Counted from the stretch's first letter, positions 27,603-36,253 are shown. The stretch is DNA of 64,000 nucleotides from Rhodoferax_B ferrireducens_A (GCF_031458075.1 NZ_JAVDXT010000003.1:1-64000), one strand, 5' to 3'. The notes: a model not told the origin generated them from the letters alone. A program made the numbers and translations.

Positions 27603-28235
27603 ATGAACAAAGAAACCAGTGATCTGCTGTACACCTTACCCCAAGGTTTACCAAGCTACGCGAGCGATTTGACGGACCTCGATGAAGCAGACATTCCACA
27701 GGATCGAATCCCCAAACTCAGGATTCTTTTAAAAGACGCAAACGAGTACATCGCCTTGGAAGCTGCGCGGCTTTTGTGCAGCTGGGCTGACGATGAAGGT
27801 TTTGACTTCATTCAGCGCTTTGTATGTGATCGCGAGCCATTGGCTGAGAATTGGATGCCACATCGGCTGCGAGTGTATGACGACACTTATAAACATTTAC
27901 TAGATGCATTAATTCGCTATTGGGCAAAAAACTCAGATAACGGCAATGGAATTACCGCAAGGAAAAAAATCGTACGTCCGGTGTCACGAATTATTATTTT
28001 TTCAAACATCAATCAATTTGAGATCAAAAGAATTTTCTGGCTTATCGAAGATGAGGGATTCACTGAATACATTCCTGAACTCAAATCCCATCTCACCGAA
28101 ATCCTCAAGAACCCTGAATTCCACCATTGGAAGATAGGCGACTGCGCACACTTGCTGCAAAAGTTCGATCCCGAATTTGTGACCAAAACGCTGGCCGCCC
28201 ACGGTAAGACGCTGGCGGACTATCCGGTGCAGTAA
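27603..28235 (+). CDS. Putative immunity protein for the orphan toxin (alpha-helical, HEAT-like)
   Basis: 210 residues, beginning MNKETSDLLYTLPQGLPSYA, 10 bases after the orphan toxin stop. Helical throughout, with RIPKLRILLKDANEYIALEAARLL and following segments spaced like HEAT repeats; no signal peptide or membrane span. GC is low in the centre (27900-28060), then rises. Position directly after a toxin end is the main argument; I do not recognise the family. Acidic patches (DLTDLDEADIPQD, DDEG) would suit binding a basic toxin domain. Confidence 0.65.
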   Translation: MNKETSDLLYTLPQGLPSYASDLTDLDEADIPQDRIPKLRILLKDANEYIALEAARLLCSWADDEGFDFIQRFVCDREPLAENWMPHRLRVYDDTYKHLLDALIRYWAKNSDNGNGITARKKIVRPVSRIIIFSNINQFEIKRIFWLIEDEGFTEYIPELKSHLTEILKNPEFHHWKIGDCAHLLQKFDPEFVTKTLAAHGKTLADYPVQ

Positions 28236-28282
28236 CTCCGAACACCTGCCACCACCCCAACTAAGACAACAGGAAACGAACA

Positions 28283-28753
28283 ATGATGGCCCGCACCCAA
28301 CTGCTCGCCGCTCTGCTCACAGCGGGCTCCATGCTATTAGGCGGCTGTGCCAGCACGAGCGGCAACCTGCCGCCTGTCACACAGCAACAACGCCTGGCTG
28401 CTATGGCGCCATGGGCTGCAAAAGGCAACTTGGTGGCGATCGAAGTACCGAGTACATCCAACCCACTCTCTAATCAAATGGCCATCGCCGCGCTGAAGGC
28501 AGGATCTTCCTCCAATGCAGCAGACCAAATTGTGCAAATACTGCGCACTGGGTCGGCTACGACCTTGGCGGTCATGGGAAGCAGCGTGGCGATGAATGCA
28601 GCCACCGTACAAGCGGCCTTGCGAGACATGGCCAAGTCTGGCGGCAAGACTCGCACGGCACTGCTGCTGGTAGGCGCTCCAGAGGACATTACTGCGCTAA
28701 AAGCGGCCGCCTCAGCTGCACAAGTACAACTCGATATTGCACCGACACCATAA
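28283..28753 (+). CDS. Small lipoprotein of unknown function closing the CDI locus
   Basis: 156 residues. Lipoprotein signal with lipobox LLGGC (Cys at about residue 22) and no Asp at +2, so outer-membrane sorting is expected. The mature part is an Ala/Ser/Thr-rich small domain with alternating helix-strand pattern (TLAVMGSSVAMNAATVQAALRDMA, then TALLLVGAPEDITALKAAA). Shine-Dalgarno AGGAAA precedes ATG 28283. It lies 47 bases after the second immunity gene on the same strand. Burkholderia bcpAIOB systems encode a small lipoprotein BcpO that aids CDI; a similar role here is a positional inference without sequence proof. Confidence 0.7.
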   Translation: MMARTQLLAALLTAGSMLLGGCASTSGNLPPVTQQQRLAAMAPWAAKGNLVAIEVPSTSNPLSNQMAIAALKAGSSSNAADQIVQILRTGSATTLAVMGSSVAMNAATVQAALRDMAKSGGKTRTALLLVGAPEDITALKAAASAAQVQLDIAPTP

Positions 28754-28789
28754 ATTGGGTGGCAGCGTCAACGCCTGGTGTTCCTCGGG

Positions 28790-28806
28790 GTGGTTCACCA
28801 CTTTTT
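28790..28806 (+). terminator. Weak candidate terminator after the lipoprotein gene
   Basis: GTGG, a TTCA loop and CCAC are followed by five T. The stem is only 4 bp, so the call is tentative, but it is the first T-tracted hairpin after the last gene of the CDI locus. Confidence 0.35.
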
Positions 28807-28921
28807 GAGCAATTTTTCGTCGCAACTTAAAGAGAATCGAACCATTACGCTTATCCCATAAGCACCAAAAGCTATCAATTATGCAGCACGCAATGCGAAT
28901 CTGACCACGTCGGTCTCGCCC

Positions 28922-30478
28922 CTACCGCCCCTCCAACTTGAACTGCGACACCACCTGCACCAGGTCAGCAGCCTGGTTTTGCAAGCTGCTGGCGGCGGCG
29001 GCCATTTGCTCTACCAGGGCGGCGTTTTGCTGGGTGGCCTGGTCCATCTGGGTGACGGCTTCGCCGACCTGGGACACGCCGGTGCTTTGCTCGGTGCTGG
29101 CGGCGCTGATCTCGCCCATGATGTCGGTGACGCGGCGGATGGAGTTAACCACCTCGGTCATGGTGGCGCCGGCCTGGTCGACCTGGGCCGTGCCCTGGGC
29201 CACGCGCTCCACGCTGGTGCTGATCAGGGTCTTGATTTCCTTGGCGGCTTCGGCGCTGCGACCGGCCAGGCTGCGCACCTCGCTGGCGACCACGGCAAAG
29301 CCGCGGCCTTGTTCGCCAGCGCGGGCGGCCTCGACGGCAGCATTCAGCGCCAGGATGTTGGTCTGGAAGGCGATGCCATCGATCACGCCGATGATGTCGG
29401 CAATCTTTTGCGAGCTGTCGTTGATGCCCTTCATGGTCTCTACCACCTGGCCAACCACGGCGCCGCCTTGGGCGGCCACGGTGGAGGCGCTCATGGCCAG
29501 CTGATTGGCCTGGCGCGCGTTGTCGGCGTTCTGCCGCACGGTGCTGCTCAGCTCCTGCATGGAGGCCGCGGTTTCCTGCAGGGCGGCGGCCTGGTTTTCG
29601 GTGCGCGAACTGAGGTCGTGGTTGCCTTCGGCAATTTCGGCGCTGGCGGTGGACACGCTTTCCGAGCCCTGGCGCACGCTGCTCACCACCCGCACCAGGT
29701 TGGCCTGCATGTCTTGCAGGCTGGTGAGCAGCTGGCCCACTTCGTCGGTGCTATGGGCCTGGATGCGGCCGGTCAGGTCGCCCGCGGCCACCTGGCGGGC
29801 TGCGGCGTTGGCTTCGGCCAGCGGACGGGTGATGGAGCCGGCCAGCCACCACGCGCAGACCACGCCAAACAGCAGGCTGGCGGTGCCCACGGCTATCAGC
29901 AGATTGCGGCCCTGGGTGGTGTTCTCGGCGATGCTCTGGGCTTGCTGGTCAATGTCTTTGCGCTGGGCGCTCATCATGGCGTCCAGCGCATCCAGGTAGG
30001 CCTTGCCGGCGGGAACGAATTTTTGCTCCAGCATCTGGTTGGCCTCGTCGGACTTGTCTTCCTTCTTCAGCGCCGATACCGCGTCGCGGGCGGTGACATA
30101 GCTTTTGCGTGCCTCGCCGACGGCGGCAAACAAGGCCTTTTCTTCGTCGGTTTTCATCAGCGCTTCCAGGGTCTTCTGGGCCTTGCTGGAGCGCTCGCTG
30201 GAGGTGGCGGCGTCTTGCGCGAAATAGGTCGCCAGCGAAGGATCGCTGCTTTTGGCGATGGCGGTGGTGCGGCGCACACTGGTGTGGATGTCGCGGTACC
30301 AGTCGCTGACCAGGCGCTCGGTCTGGATCGGGTTGCCCAGGATGTATTCGGTCGCGTGGGCCGAGGTGTTGAGCTTGGTGATGCCGACCAGCATGGACAC
30401 CAGGGACAGCAGCAGAATCAGCGCAAAACCCAGGCCAAGGCGTTTGGTGATGGAGAGGTTGGATCGGTAAGCGGACAT
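28922..30478 (-). CDS. Methyl-accepting chemotaxis protein (Tar-type membrane chemoreceptor)
   Basis: 518 residues. First membrane segment at about 14-34 (LGFALILLLSLVSMLVGI), a four-helix-bundle periplasmic domain (35-190), second membrane segment at about 193-213 (LLIAVGTASLLFGVVCAWWLAG), HAMP (214-268), then the cytoplasmic signalling domain. The hairpin tip reads IIGVIDGIAFQTNILALNAAVEAARAGEQGRGFAVVASEVR, clearly quoted here only as the stretch around residue 360-400. It signals through CheW/CheA; the ligand is unknown. No CheR-tethering pentapeptide at the C-terminus (ends FKLEGR). It appears monocistronic, with an intergenic repeat upstream. Confidence 0.93.
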   Translation of the reverse strand: MSAYRSNLSITKRLGLGFALILLLSLVSMLVGITKLNTSAHATEYILGNPIQTERLVSDWYRDIHTSVRRTTAIAKSSDPSLATYFAQDAATSSERSSKAQKTLEALMKTDEEKALFAAVGEARKSYVTARDAVSALKKEDKSDEANQMLEQKFVPAGKAYLDALDAMMSAQRKDIDQQAQSIAENTTQGRNLLIAVGTASLLFGVVCAWWLAGSITRPLAEANAAARQVAAGDLTGRIQAHSTDEVGQLLTSLQDMQANLVRVVSSVRQGSESVSTASAEIAEGNHDLSSRTENQAAALQETAASMQELSSTVRQNADNARQANQLAMSASTVAAQGGAVVGQVVETMKGINDSSQKIADIIGVIDGIAFQTNILALNAAVEAARAGEQGRGFAVVASEVRSLAGRSAEAAKEIKTLISTSVERVAQGTAQVDQAGATMTEVVNSIRRVTDIMGEISAASTEQSTGVSQVGEAVTQMDQATQQNAALVEQMAAAASSLQNQAADLVQVVSQFKLEGR

Positions 30479-30567
30479 GGCGACTTGTCTCCTAGGGTGG
30501 GATGGCTGGAATCAACACGCTGGCGCAATAGGTAGCGCCCTGCGGCACTGCATCCAGCCCATGTATT

Positions 30568-30623
30568 AAATCGGCATCCTGCGCATATTTCTACAGCGCC
30601 AGCAGCTATTTTTTCAATAGCAC
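30568..30623 (+). repeat. Intergenic repeat copy 5
   Basis: Ends in the hairpin GCTATT/AATAGC and abuts the stop codon of the zinc peptidase gene. Located upstream of the chemoreceptor gene on its transcript. Confidence 0.7.
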
Positions 30624-31853
30624 CTAGGGTTGACCCTGAGCTTGAACCTGGGCTTGGGCTTGGGTCTGGTCCACGTTCTCCGCGGCCTGGGTTTGCCGCG
30701 CCTGCACCACCACGCAGTGGATGAACTGCAGCTTGGCGACCACCGGCGGGGTCAGCACAAACGGGTAGAAGTCGTGCTCGCCCATGCTGCGCGACATCTC
30801 GTTGAGCACGCCGGTCAACTCGACCCAGGCGTTGGCGATGTGCAAGAAGCTTTCGGCCCCCGGGTCGTCGGGCCGCCACAGGGCGTCGCGGGTGAAGGGG
30901 GCGTAGGGCAGCTCCACGTCTTTCGCATCCAGACCGAAGCGCATGGCCGTGCCCAGGGTGTCGACCATGTGCAGGTAATGGGCCCAGGTTTCGGCCCAGT
31001 CCTCCCAGGGGTGCGAGCTGGCATAGGTGCTGACGAAGCGCTGCGCCCAGTCGGGTGGTGGGCCCTGGGTGTAGTTGCGGTTCAGGGCCTCAGCGTAGTC
31101 GGCGCGCTCGTCGCCAAACAGCGCGCGGTAGTCGTCCAGCCAGAGCGTGTCGCGCACCAGCCGGTCCCAGTAGTAGTGGCCGACCTCGTGGCGTAAATGC
31201 CCGAGCAGCGTGCGGTAGGGCTCGCCCATGGCGTTGCGCACCTGTTCGCGCCGGGCGTCGTCGGCCTCTTCGATGTTCAGGGTGATGATGCCTTCGTCGT
31301 GGCCAGTCAGCACCGGCTTGTCGGGGTGCGGCTGCAAGAAGTCGAAGGCCACGCCCTGCGCGGCGTCGGCGGTCATCTTGGACACCACCGGCAAGCCCAT
31401 GGACAGCAGCTGCGCCACCAGGTGGCGCTTGGCGATCTCCAGCGCGCGCCAGGCGGCCAGGTTCTGCGGCTGCGACAGGTCGGGCACCGTGCGGTTCAGG
31501 CTGCAGGCCAGGCACACCGAGCCCGGAGGGGCATTGCCTGGCACCAGCCAGTTGCAACCCACGGCATCCAGATTGGCGCAACGCTGGTAGTGCCCGCCCT
31601 GCGTGTCGTGCCACAGCGCCCATTGACCGGGCTGGTCTGGCACCGGCACCAGGGACTGCAGCCGCGCGCTGTCGACCTCGTAGCCCAGGGGCGCGCCACA
31701 GGCCAGGCAGACGCTGTTGCGGAAGAAGATCGGCCGGCCGCATTGGCACAGGTAGGCGCGCGAGGCGCGGACCATGCCGTCGGCATCGGGCACGGGGGTC
31801 CAAAAGCTGTCATAGCTGTTGAACGGGCGGAAAACGGGAGAGGTAAAGACCAT
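30624..31853 (-). CDS. Putative zinc-binding metallopeptidase with N-terminal zinc ribbon
   Basis: 409 residues. N-terminal Cys-rich zinc-ribbon part (CQCGR at 36-40, CLACG at 49-53, more Cys at 92, 100, 114 and 117) followed by a metallopeptidase-like domain with HEVGHYYWD (His222, Glu223, His226), a gluzincin-type motif. SSHPWEDWAETWAHYLHMVDT downstream supplies a candidate third ligand Glu. This matches the family annotated as putative zinc-binding peptidase (Peptidase_Mx type). The Gln/Ala-rich C-terminal tail (TQAQAQVQAQGQP) is low complexity. Physiological substrate unknown; no signal peptide, so cytosolic. Divergent from the pyrimidine operon. Confidence 0.8.
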   Translation of the reverse strand: MVFTSPVFRPFNSYDSFWTPVPDADGMVRASRAYLCQCGRPIFFRNSVCLACGAPLGYEVDSARLQSLVPVPDQPGQWALWHDTQGGHYQRCANLDAVGCNWLVPGNAPPGSVCLACSLNRTVPDLSQPQNLAAWRALEIAKRHLVAQLLSMGLPVVSKMTADAAQGVAFDFLQPHPDKPVLTGHDEGIITLNIEEADDARREQVRNAMGEPYRTLLGHLRHEVGHYYWDRLVRDTLWLDDYRALFGDERADYAEALNRNYTQGPPPDWAQRFVSTYASSHPWEDWAETWAHYLHMVDTLGTAMRFGLDAKDVELPYAPFTRDALWRPDDPGAESFLHIANAWVELTGVLNEMSRSMGEHDFYPFVLTPPVVAKLQFIHCVVVQARQTQAAENVDQTQAQAQVQAQGQP

Positions 31854-31970
31854 GGCCCCAGTCTATGCGCAGCCGGGTGACGGCAATGTGTCTTGTCACA
31901 CATAGCGCCATCTGGCCCCGGTAGATTCCCTATGCAGATGGCACGGGTTTTGCAATATCGTCGGCACTTC

Positions 31971-31986
31971 TTGACCATTTGGTCAG
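31971..31986. promoter_or_regulatory. RutR-type operator upstream of preTA
   Basis: The site TTGACCATTTGGTCAG matches the E. coli RutR consensus TTGACCANNTGGTCAA at every fixed position except the last base. It lies 90 bases before the preT start in the gap shared with the divergent peptidase gene. RutR is a TetR-family repressor/activator that responds to uracil and thymine, so a site before a uracil-degrading operon is functionally coherent. No rutR gene is in the window. Confidence 0.75.
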
Positions 31987-32075
31987 GATTTGGACGCCCC
32001 CAGCCAATTCCGGGCGTTGCGTGCTGCAAATTGGTGCAGCCTGCGACGCCTGTAGACCCAGCCACAGGAGTTACC

Positions 32076-33434
32076 GTGCCAGAGACTTCCTCCACCGCCG
32101 CGCCGGACATCCGCGCCGGCCGCCTCAGCGCCGCGCAGTACGCGCAGCATTTCGCCGACGCCACGCCCCCCCTGAACGCATCCCAGGCCATGCTCGAATC
32201 CGAGCGCTGCCTGTACTGCTTCGATGCACCCTGCCAAACGGCCTGCCCTACCGACATCGACGTGCCCAGCTTCATCAAAAGCATCTCCGATGGCAACCTG
32301 CGCGGCGCGGCACGCACCATCCTGGAAGCCAACCCGCTGGGCGGCATGTGCGCCCGGGTCTGCCCCACCGAGGTGCTGTGCGAACAGTCGTGTGTGCGCA
32401 ACACCCAGACCGACACGCCGATCCAGATCGGCCGACTGCAGCGCCACGCTGTCGACGCGCTGATGGCCAGCCCCCAGCCGCAGCTGTTCACCCGCGCAGC
32501 CCCCACCGGCAAACGCATCGCCGTGGTGGGCTCCGGCCCCGCCGGCCTGGCCTGCGCGCACCGCTTGACGCGACTGGGCAACGATGTGGTGATTTTTGAA
32601 GCCAAGCCCAAGGCCGGCGGCCTGAACGAGTACGGCCTGGCCAGCTACAAGACGGTGGACGACTTCGCGCAGAAGGAAGTGCAGTGGCTGCTGGAGATTG
32701 GCGGCATCACCATCCAGAACGACTGGCGCTTTGACGGCGCGGCCTCGCTCGACAAGCTGCAGACCGAATACGACGCCGTGTTCCTGGGCCTGGGCCTGTC
32801 CAAGGTGCAAGCCCTGGGCGTGCCCGGTGAGGCACTGGCAAACGTGCGCAACGCGGTGGACTTCATCGCCGAGTTGCGCCAGTCGGCCGATGTAGCGACC
32901 GTGCCGATTGGCCACAACGTGGTCGTCATCGGCGGCGGTATGACGGCGGTGGACGCCGCCGTGCAGGCCAAGCTGCTCGGTGCCAAGGTGGTGCACATGG
33001 TGTACCGCCGCGGCGTGGAAACCATGGGCGCATCGGCGGCAGAGCAAGAGTGGGCGCAAACCAACGGCGTGGTGCTGCACCAGTGGATGGCGCCGGTAGA
33101 GATTCTGGGCGCCAACGGCCATGCCACAGGCGTGCGCTTTGCGCAGCAGGCGCTGGTGGACGGCCAGCTGCAGCCCACCGGCCGCGAGCTGACCTGGCCC
33201 GCCGACATGGTGTTCAAGGCCATCGGCCAAAAGCTGGACGACAGCCCGCTGCAAGCCACTGGCCTGGCCCTACAAGGCGGCCGCATCGTGACCACCGAAG
33301 ACGGCAAAACCAACCTGCAGGGCGTATGGGCCGGTGGCGACTGCCGCGCCGGCGGCCGCGACCTGACCGTAGAAGCCGTAGAGCACGGCAAACGCGCCGC
33401 TGAAAGCATGCACAAGGAATTGAACCATGGCTGA
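32076..33434 (+). CDS. preT: NAD(P)-dependent dihydropyrimidine dehydrogenase subunit PreT
   Basis: 452 residues. The N-terminal domain has the two Cys clusters CLYCFDAPCQTACP and MCARVCPTEVLCEQSC that bind [4Fe-4S]. The FAD site is AVVGSGPAGLACAHRL, and the NAD(P) site is VVIGGGMTAVDAAVQ. With PreA it reduces uracil and thymine to the 5,6-dihydro forms, the first step of the reductive pathway. GTG at 32076 is chosen: it has a CAGGAG Shine-Dalgarno 5 bases upstream, and residues before it in the open frame are unlike the family. Overlaps preA by 8 bases. Confidence 0.9.
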   Translation: MPETSSTAAPDIRAGRLSAAQYAQHFADATPPLNASQAMLESERCLYCFDAPCQTACPTDIDVPSFIKSISDGNLRGAARTILEANPLGGMCARVCPTEVLCEQSCVRNTQTDTPIQIGRLQRHAVDALMASPQPQLFTRAAPTGKRIAVVGSGPAGLACAHRLTRLGNDVVIFEAKPKAGGLNEYGLASYKTVDDFAQKEVQWLLEIGGITIQNDWRFDGAASLDKLQTEYDAVFLGLGLSKVQALGVPGEALANVRNAVDFIAELRQSADVATVPIGHNVVVIGGGMTAVDAAVQAKLLGAKVVHMVYRRGVETMGASAAEQEWAQTNGVVLHQWMAPVEILGANGHATGVRFAQQALVDGQLQPTGRELTWPADMVFKAIGQKLDDSPLQATGLALQGGRIVTTEDGKTNLQGVWAGGDCRAGGRDLTVEAVEHGKRAAESMHKELNHG

Positions 33435-34734
33435 TCTGTCCACCACCTTTGCCGGCGTGAAGACGCCCAACCCCTTCTGGCTGGCCTCTGCGCCGCCCAC
33501 CGACAAGGCCTACAACGTGAACCGCGCTTTCGAAGCCGGCTGGGGCGGCGTGGTCTGGAAGACGCTGGGCGAGGCCGGCCCGCCGGTCGTCAACGTCAAC
33601 GGCCCGCGCTACGGAGCCCTGCTGTCGAATGACCGGCGCATGCTGGGCTTCAACAACATCGAACTCATCACCGACCGCGACCTGGAACTGAACCTGCGCG
33701 AGATCACCGAGGTGAAGCGCCTGTGGCCGGACCGCGCGATGATCGTCTCGCTGATGGTGCCCTGCGTCGAAGAATCCTGGAAGGCCATCCTGCCGCGCGT
33801 CGAAGACACCGGCGCCGACGCCATCGAGCTGAACTTCGGCTGCCCGCACGGCATGAGCGAGCGCGGCATGGGCGCCGCCGTGGGCCAGGTGCCCGAGTAC
33901 ATCGAGATGGTCACCCGCTGGTGCAAGCAGTATTCCAAGCTGCCGGTGATCGTGAAGCTCACGCCCAACATCACCGATGTGCGCCTGCCGGCCCGCGCCG
34001 CCCAGCGCGGCGGTGCCGATGCTGTGTCTCTCATCAACACCATCAACTCCATCATCGGCGTCGACCCAGACACGCTGATGATGAGCCCGGTGACCGGCGG
34101 CATGGGCTCGCACGGCGGCTACTGCGGCCCGGCGGTCAAACCCATCGCGCTGAACATGGTGGCCGAGATCGGCCGCGACCCGCAGACCCGCGGCCTGCCG
34201 ATCAGCGGCATCGGCGGCGTGGGCAACTGGCGCGACGCGCTGGACTTCATCGCGCTCGGCGCCGGCACCGTGCAGGTATGCACCGCGGCCATGGTGTTTG
34301 GCTTCAAGATCGTGCAGGAAATGGCATCTGGCCTGTCGGACTACATGGACAGCAAGGGCTTCAAGAGCCTGGACGACTTCCGCGGCGCGGCCCTGCCCAC
34401 GGTGAAGGAATGGAAGAACCTGAACCTGAACCACGTCAGCAAGGCAGTGATCAACCAGGACTCGTGCATCTCCTGCGGCCGCTGCCACATCGCCTGCGAA
34501 GACACCTCGCACCAGGCCATCACCAAAATGAAAGACGGTGTGCGCCACTTCGAGGTGATGGAAGACGAATGCGTGGGCTGCAACCTGTGCGTCACCGTCT
34601 GCCCGGTGCCCAACACCATCAGCCTGCGCGATCTGCAGCCCGGCGAAAAAGACTTGCGCACCGGCCTCATCGTGAGCGATAAACATGCGGATTGGACCAC
34701 CCACGCCAATAACCCCATGCGCGCCTCTGCTTAG
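33427..34734 (+). CDS. preA: NAD-dependent dihydropyrimidine dehydrogenase subunit PreA
   Basis: 435 residues. An FMN-binding dihydroorotate-dehydrogenase-like TIM barrel (NPFWLASAPPTDKAYN, ELNFGCPHGMSERGMG, KLTPNITDV) is followed by a C-terminal ferredoxin domain with CISCGRCHIAC and CVGCNLCVTVCP, binding two [4Fe-4S] clusters. It is the pyrimidine-reducing subunit, fed electrons by PreT. The pair corresponds to the two halves of mammalian DPYD. Translationally coupled to preT through an 8-base overlap; dihydropyrimidinase follows after an intergenic repeat. Confidence 0.93.
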   Translation: MADLSTTFAGVKTPNPFWLASAPPTDKAYNVNRAFEAGWGGVVWKTLGEAGPPVVNVNGPRYGALLSNDRRMLGFNNIELITDRDLELNLREITEVKRLWPDRAMIVSLMVPCVEESWKAILPRVEDTGADAIELNFGCPHGMSERGMGAAVGQVPEYIEMVTRWCKQYSKLPVIVKLTPNITDVRLPARAAQRGGADAVSLINTINSIIGVDPDTLMMSPVTGGMGSHGGYCGPAVKPIALNMVAEIGRDPQTRGLPISGIGGVGNWRDALDFIALGAGTVQVCTAAMVFGFKIVQEMASGLSDYMDSKGFKSLDDFRGAALPTVKEWKNLNLNHVSKAVINQDSCISCGRCHIACEDTSHQAITKMKDGVRHFEVMEDECVGCNLCVTVCPVPNTISLRDLQPGEKDLRTGLIVSDKHADWTTHANNPMRASA

Positions 34735-34736
34735 GC

Positions 34737-34794
34737 ATAAAAAGTGCCTCTAGCGCACATTCCACCTGCGCAAGCAGCTATTTAATCAGGAGCA
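34737..34794 (+). repeat. Intergenic repeat copy 6, carrying the dihydropyrimidinase ribosome-binding site
   Basis: GCCTCTAGCGC head, CACCTGCGCAAGC core and AGCTATTTAATC tail continuing into AGGAG before the ATG at 34798. Fills nearly the whole gap between preA and the hydantoinase gene. Confidence 0.75.
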
Positions 34795-34797
34795 ACC

Positions 34798-36240
34798 ATG
34801 TCCAGTGTTTTGATCCGAGGCGGCACCGTGGTGAACGCCGACCGTGCGTTCCGCGCCGATGTCCTGTGTATCGACGGCAAGATCGCCGAAGTCGGCGACA
34901 ACCTGGCAGCACCTGCGGGCGCCCAGGTGGTGGACGCCGGCGGCCAGTATGTGATGCCCGGCGGCATCGACCCGCACACGCATATGCAGCTGCCGTTCAT
35001 GGGCACGGTGACCATGGACGACTTCTACAGCGGCACGGCGGCCGGCCTGGCCGGCGGCACCACGACCATCATCGACTTCGTGATTCCTTCGCCCAAGCAA
35101 CCGCTGATGGACGCCTACCGCACCTGGCGCGAATGGGCCGAAAAGTCCGCCGCCGACTACAGCTTCCACGTTGCCGTGACCTGGTGGGACGAGAGCGTGC
35201 ACCGCGACATGGGTACCTTGGTGCAGGACGAGGGCGTGAACAGCTTCAAGCACTTCATGGCCTACAAGAACGCCATCATGTGCGACGACGAAACGCTGGT
35301 GAACAGCTTCAAGCGCGCGCTGGAACTCGGTGCCATGCCCACCGTGCACGCCGAGAACGGCGAGCTGGTCTACCTGCTGCAAGCCGACATGAAGGCCAAG
35401 GGCATCCTCGGCCCCGAAGGCCATCCGCTGTCGCGCCCGCCGGCCGTGGAGGCCGAGGCCGCGCAGCGCGCCATCGCCATCGCCAATGTGCTGAACGTGC
35501 CGATCTACGTGGTGCATGTGTCGTGTGCCGAGTCGGCCGAGGCCATTGCCCGCGCCCGCGCCGCCGGCCAGCGTGTGTACGGCGAGGTACTGGCCGGGCA
35601 TTTGACGGTGGACGACAGCGTGTACCGCAACCCGGATTTCGCCTACGCCGCAGGCCATGTGATGAGCCCGCCGTTCCGCAACAAGACCAACCAGGACGCG
35701 CTGTGGCACGGCCTGCAGGCCGGCCATCTGCACACCACGGCCACCGACCACTGCACCTTCTGCGCCGCGCAAAAAGCCGCCGGCAAAGACGACTTCAGCA
35801 AGATCCCCAACGGCTGCGGCGGCGTGGAAGAACGCCTGGCCGTGATCTGGGACGAAGGCGTGAACACGGGCCGGCTCACGCCCAGCGAGTTCGTGGCCAT
35901 CACCTCGGCGAATGCTGCCAAGCTGTTCAACATCTACCCGCGCAAAGGCTGCGTGGTGGCCGGCGCCGATGCCGACCTGGTGGTGTGGGACCCAGCGGGC
36001 ACCAAGACCTTGTCCGTCAAGACGCAGAAGTCGTTGGGCGACTTCAACATCTTCGAGGGCCGCACCGTCACTGGCGTGCCCAGCCACACGCTGAGCCAGG
36101 GCAAGGTGGTCTACGCGAATGGCGACCTGCGCGCCGAGCGCGGCGTTGGCAAGTACGTGAAACGCCCACCGTTTGGCCCGCAGTTCGACGCGCTGGCCAA
36201 GAAGACCGCGCTGCATGCGCCCCACCCCGTCAGCCGTTAA
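34798..36240 (+). CDS. hydA: Dihydropyrimidinase (D-hydantoinase)
   Basis: 480 residues of the cyclic amidohydrolase superfamily. Zinc-binding DPHTHMQLPF (His60, His62), the FKHFMAYKN stretch with the lysine expected to be carboxylated (around 156), and further metal His in PTVHAENGE and VVHVSCAE are visible, as is the catalytic Asp region TTATDHCTF. It opens the ring of 5,6-dihydrouracil or dihydrothymine to the N-carbamoyl-beta-amino acid. Third gene of the pyrimidine operon, 13 bases before the ureidopropionase-like gene. Confidence 0.93.
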   Translation: MSSVLIRGGTVVNADRAFRADVLCIDGKIAEVGDNLAAPAGAQVVDAGGQYVMPGGIDPHTHMQLPFMGTVTMDDFYSGTAAGLAGGTTTIIDFVIPSPKQPLMDAYRTWREWAEKSAADYSFHVAVTWWDESVHRDMGTLVQDEGVNSFKHFMAYKNAIMCDDETLVNSFKRALELGAMPTVHAENGELVYLLQADMKAKGILGPEGHPLSRPPAVEAEAAQRAIAIANVLNVPIYVVHVSCAESAEAIARARAAGQRVYGEVLAGHLTVDDSVYRNPDFAYAAGHVMSPPFRNKTNQDALWHGLQAGHLHTTATDHCTFCAAQKAAGKDDFSKIPNGCGGVEERLAVIWDEGVNTGRLTPSEFVAITSANAAKLFNIYPRKGCVVAGADADLVVWDPAGTKTLSVKTQKSLGDFNIFEGRTVTGVPSHTLSQGKVVYANGDLRAERGVGKYVKRPPFGPQFDALAKKTALHAPHPVSR

Positions 36241-36253
36241 TTCTGGAGCCGCC

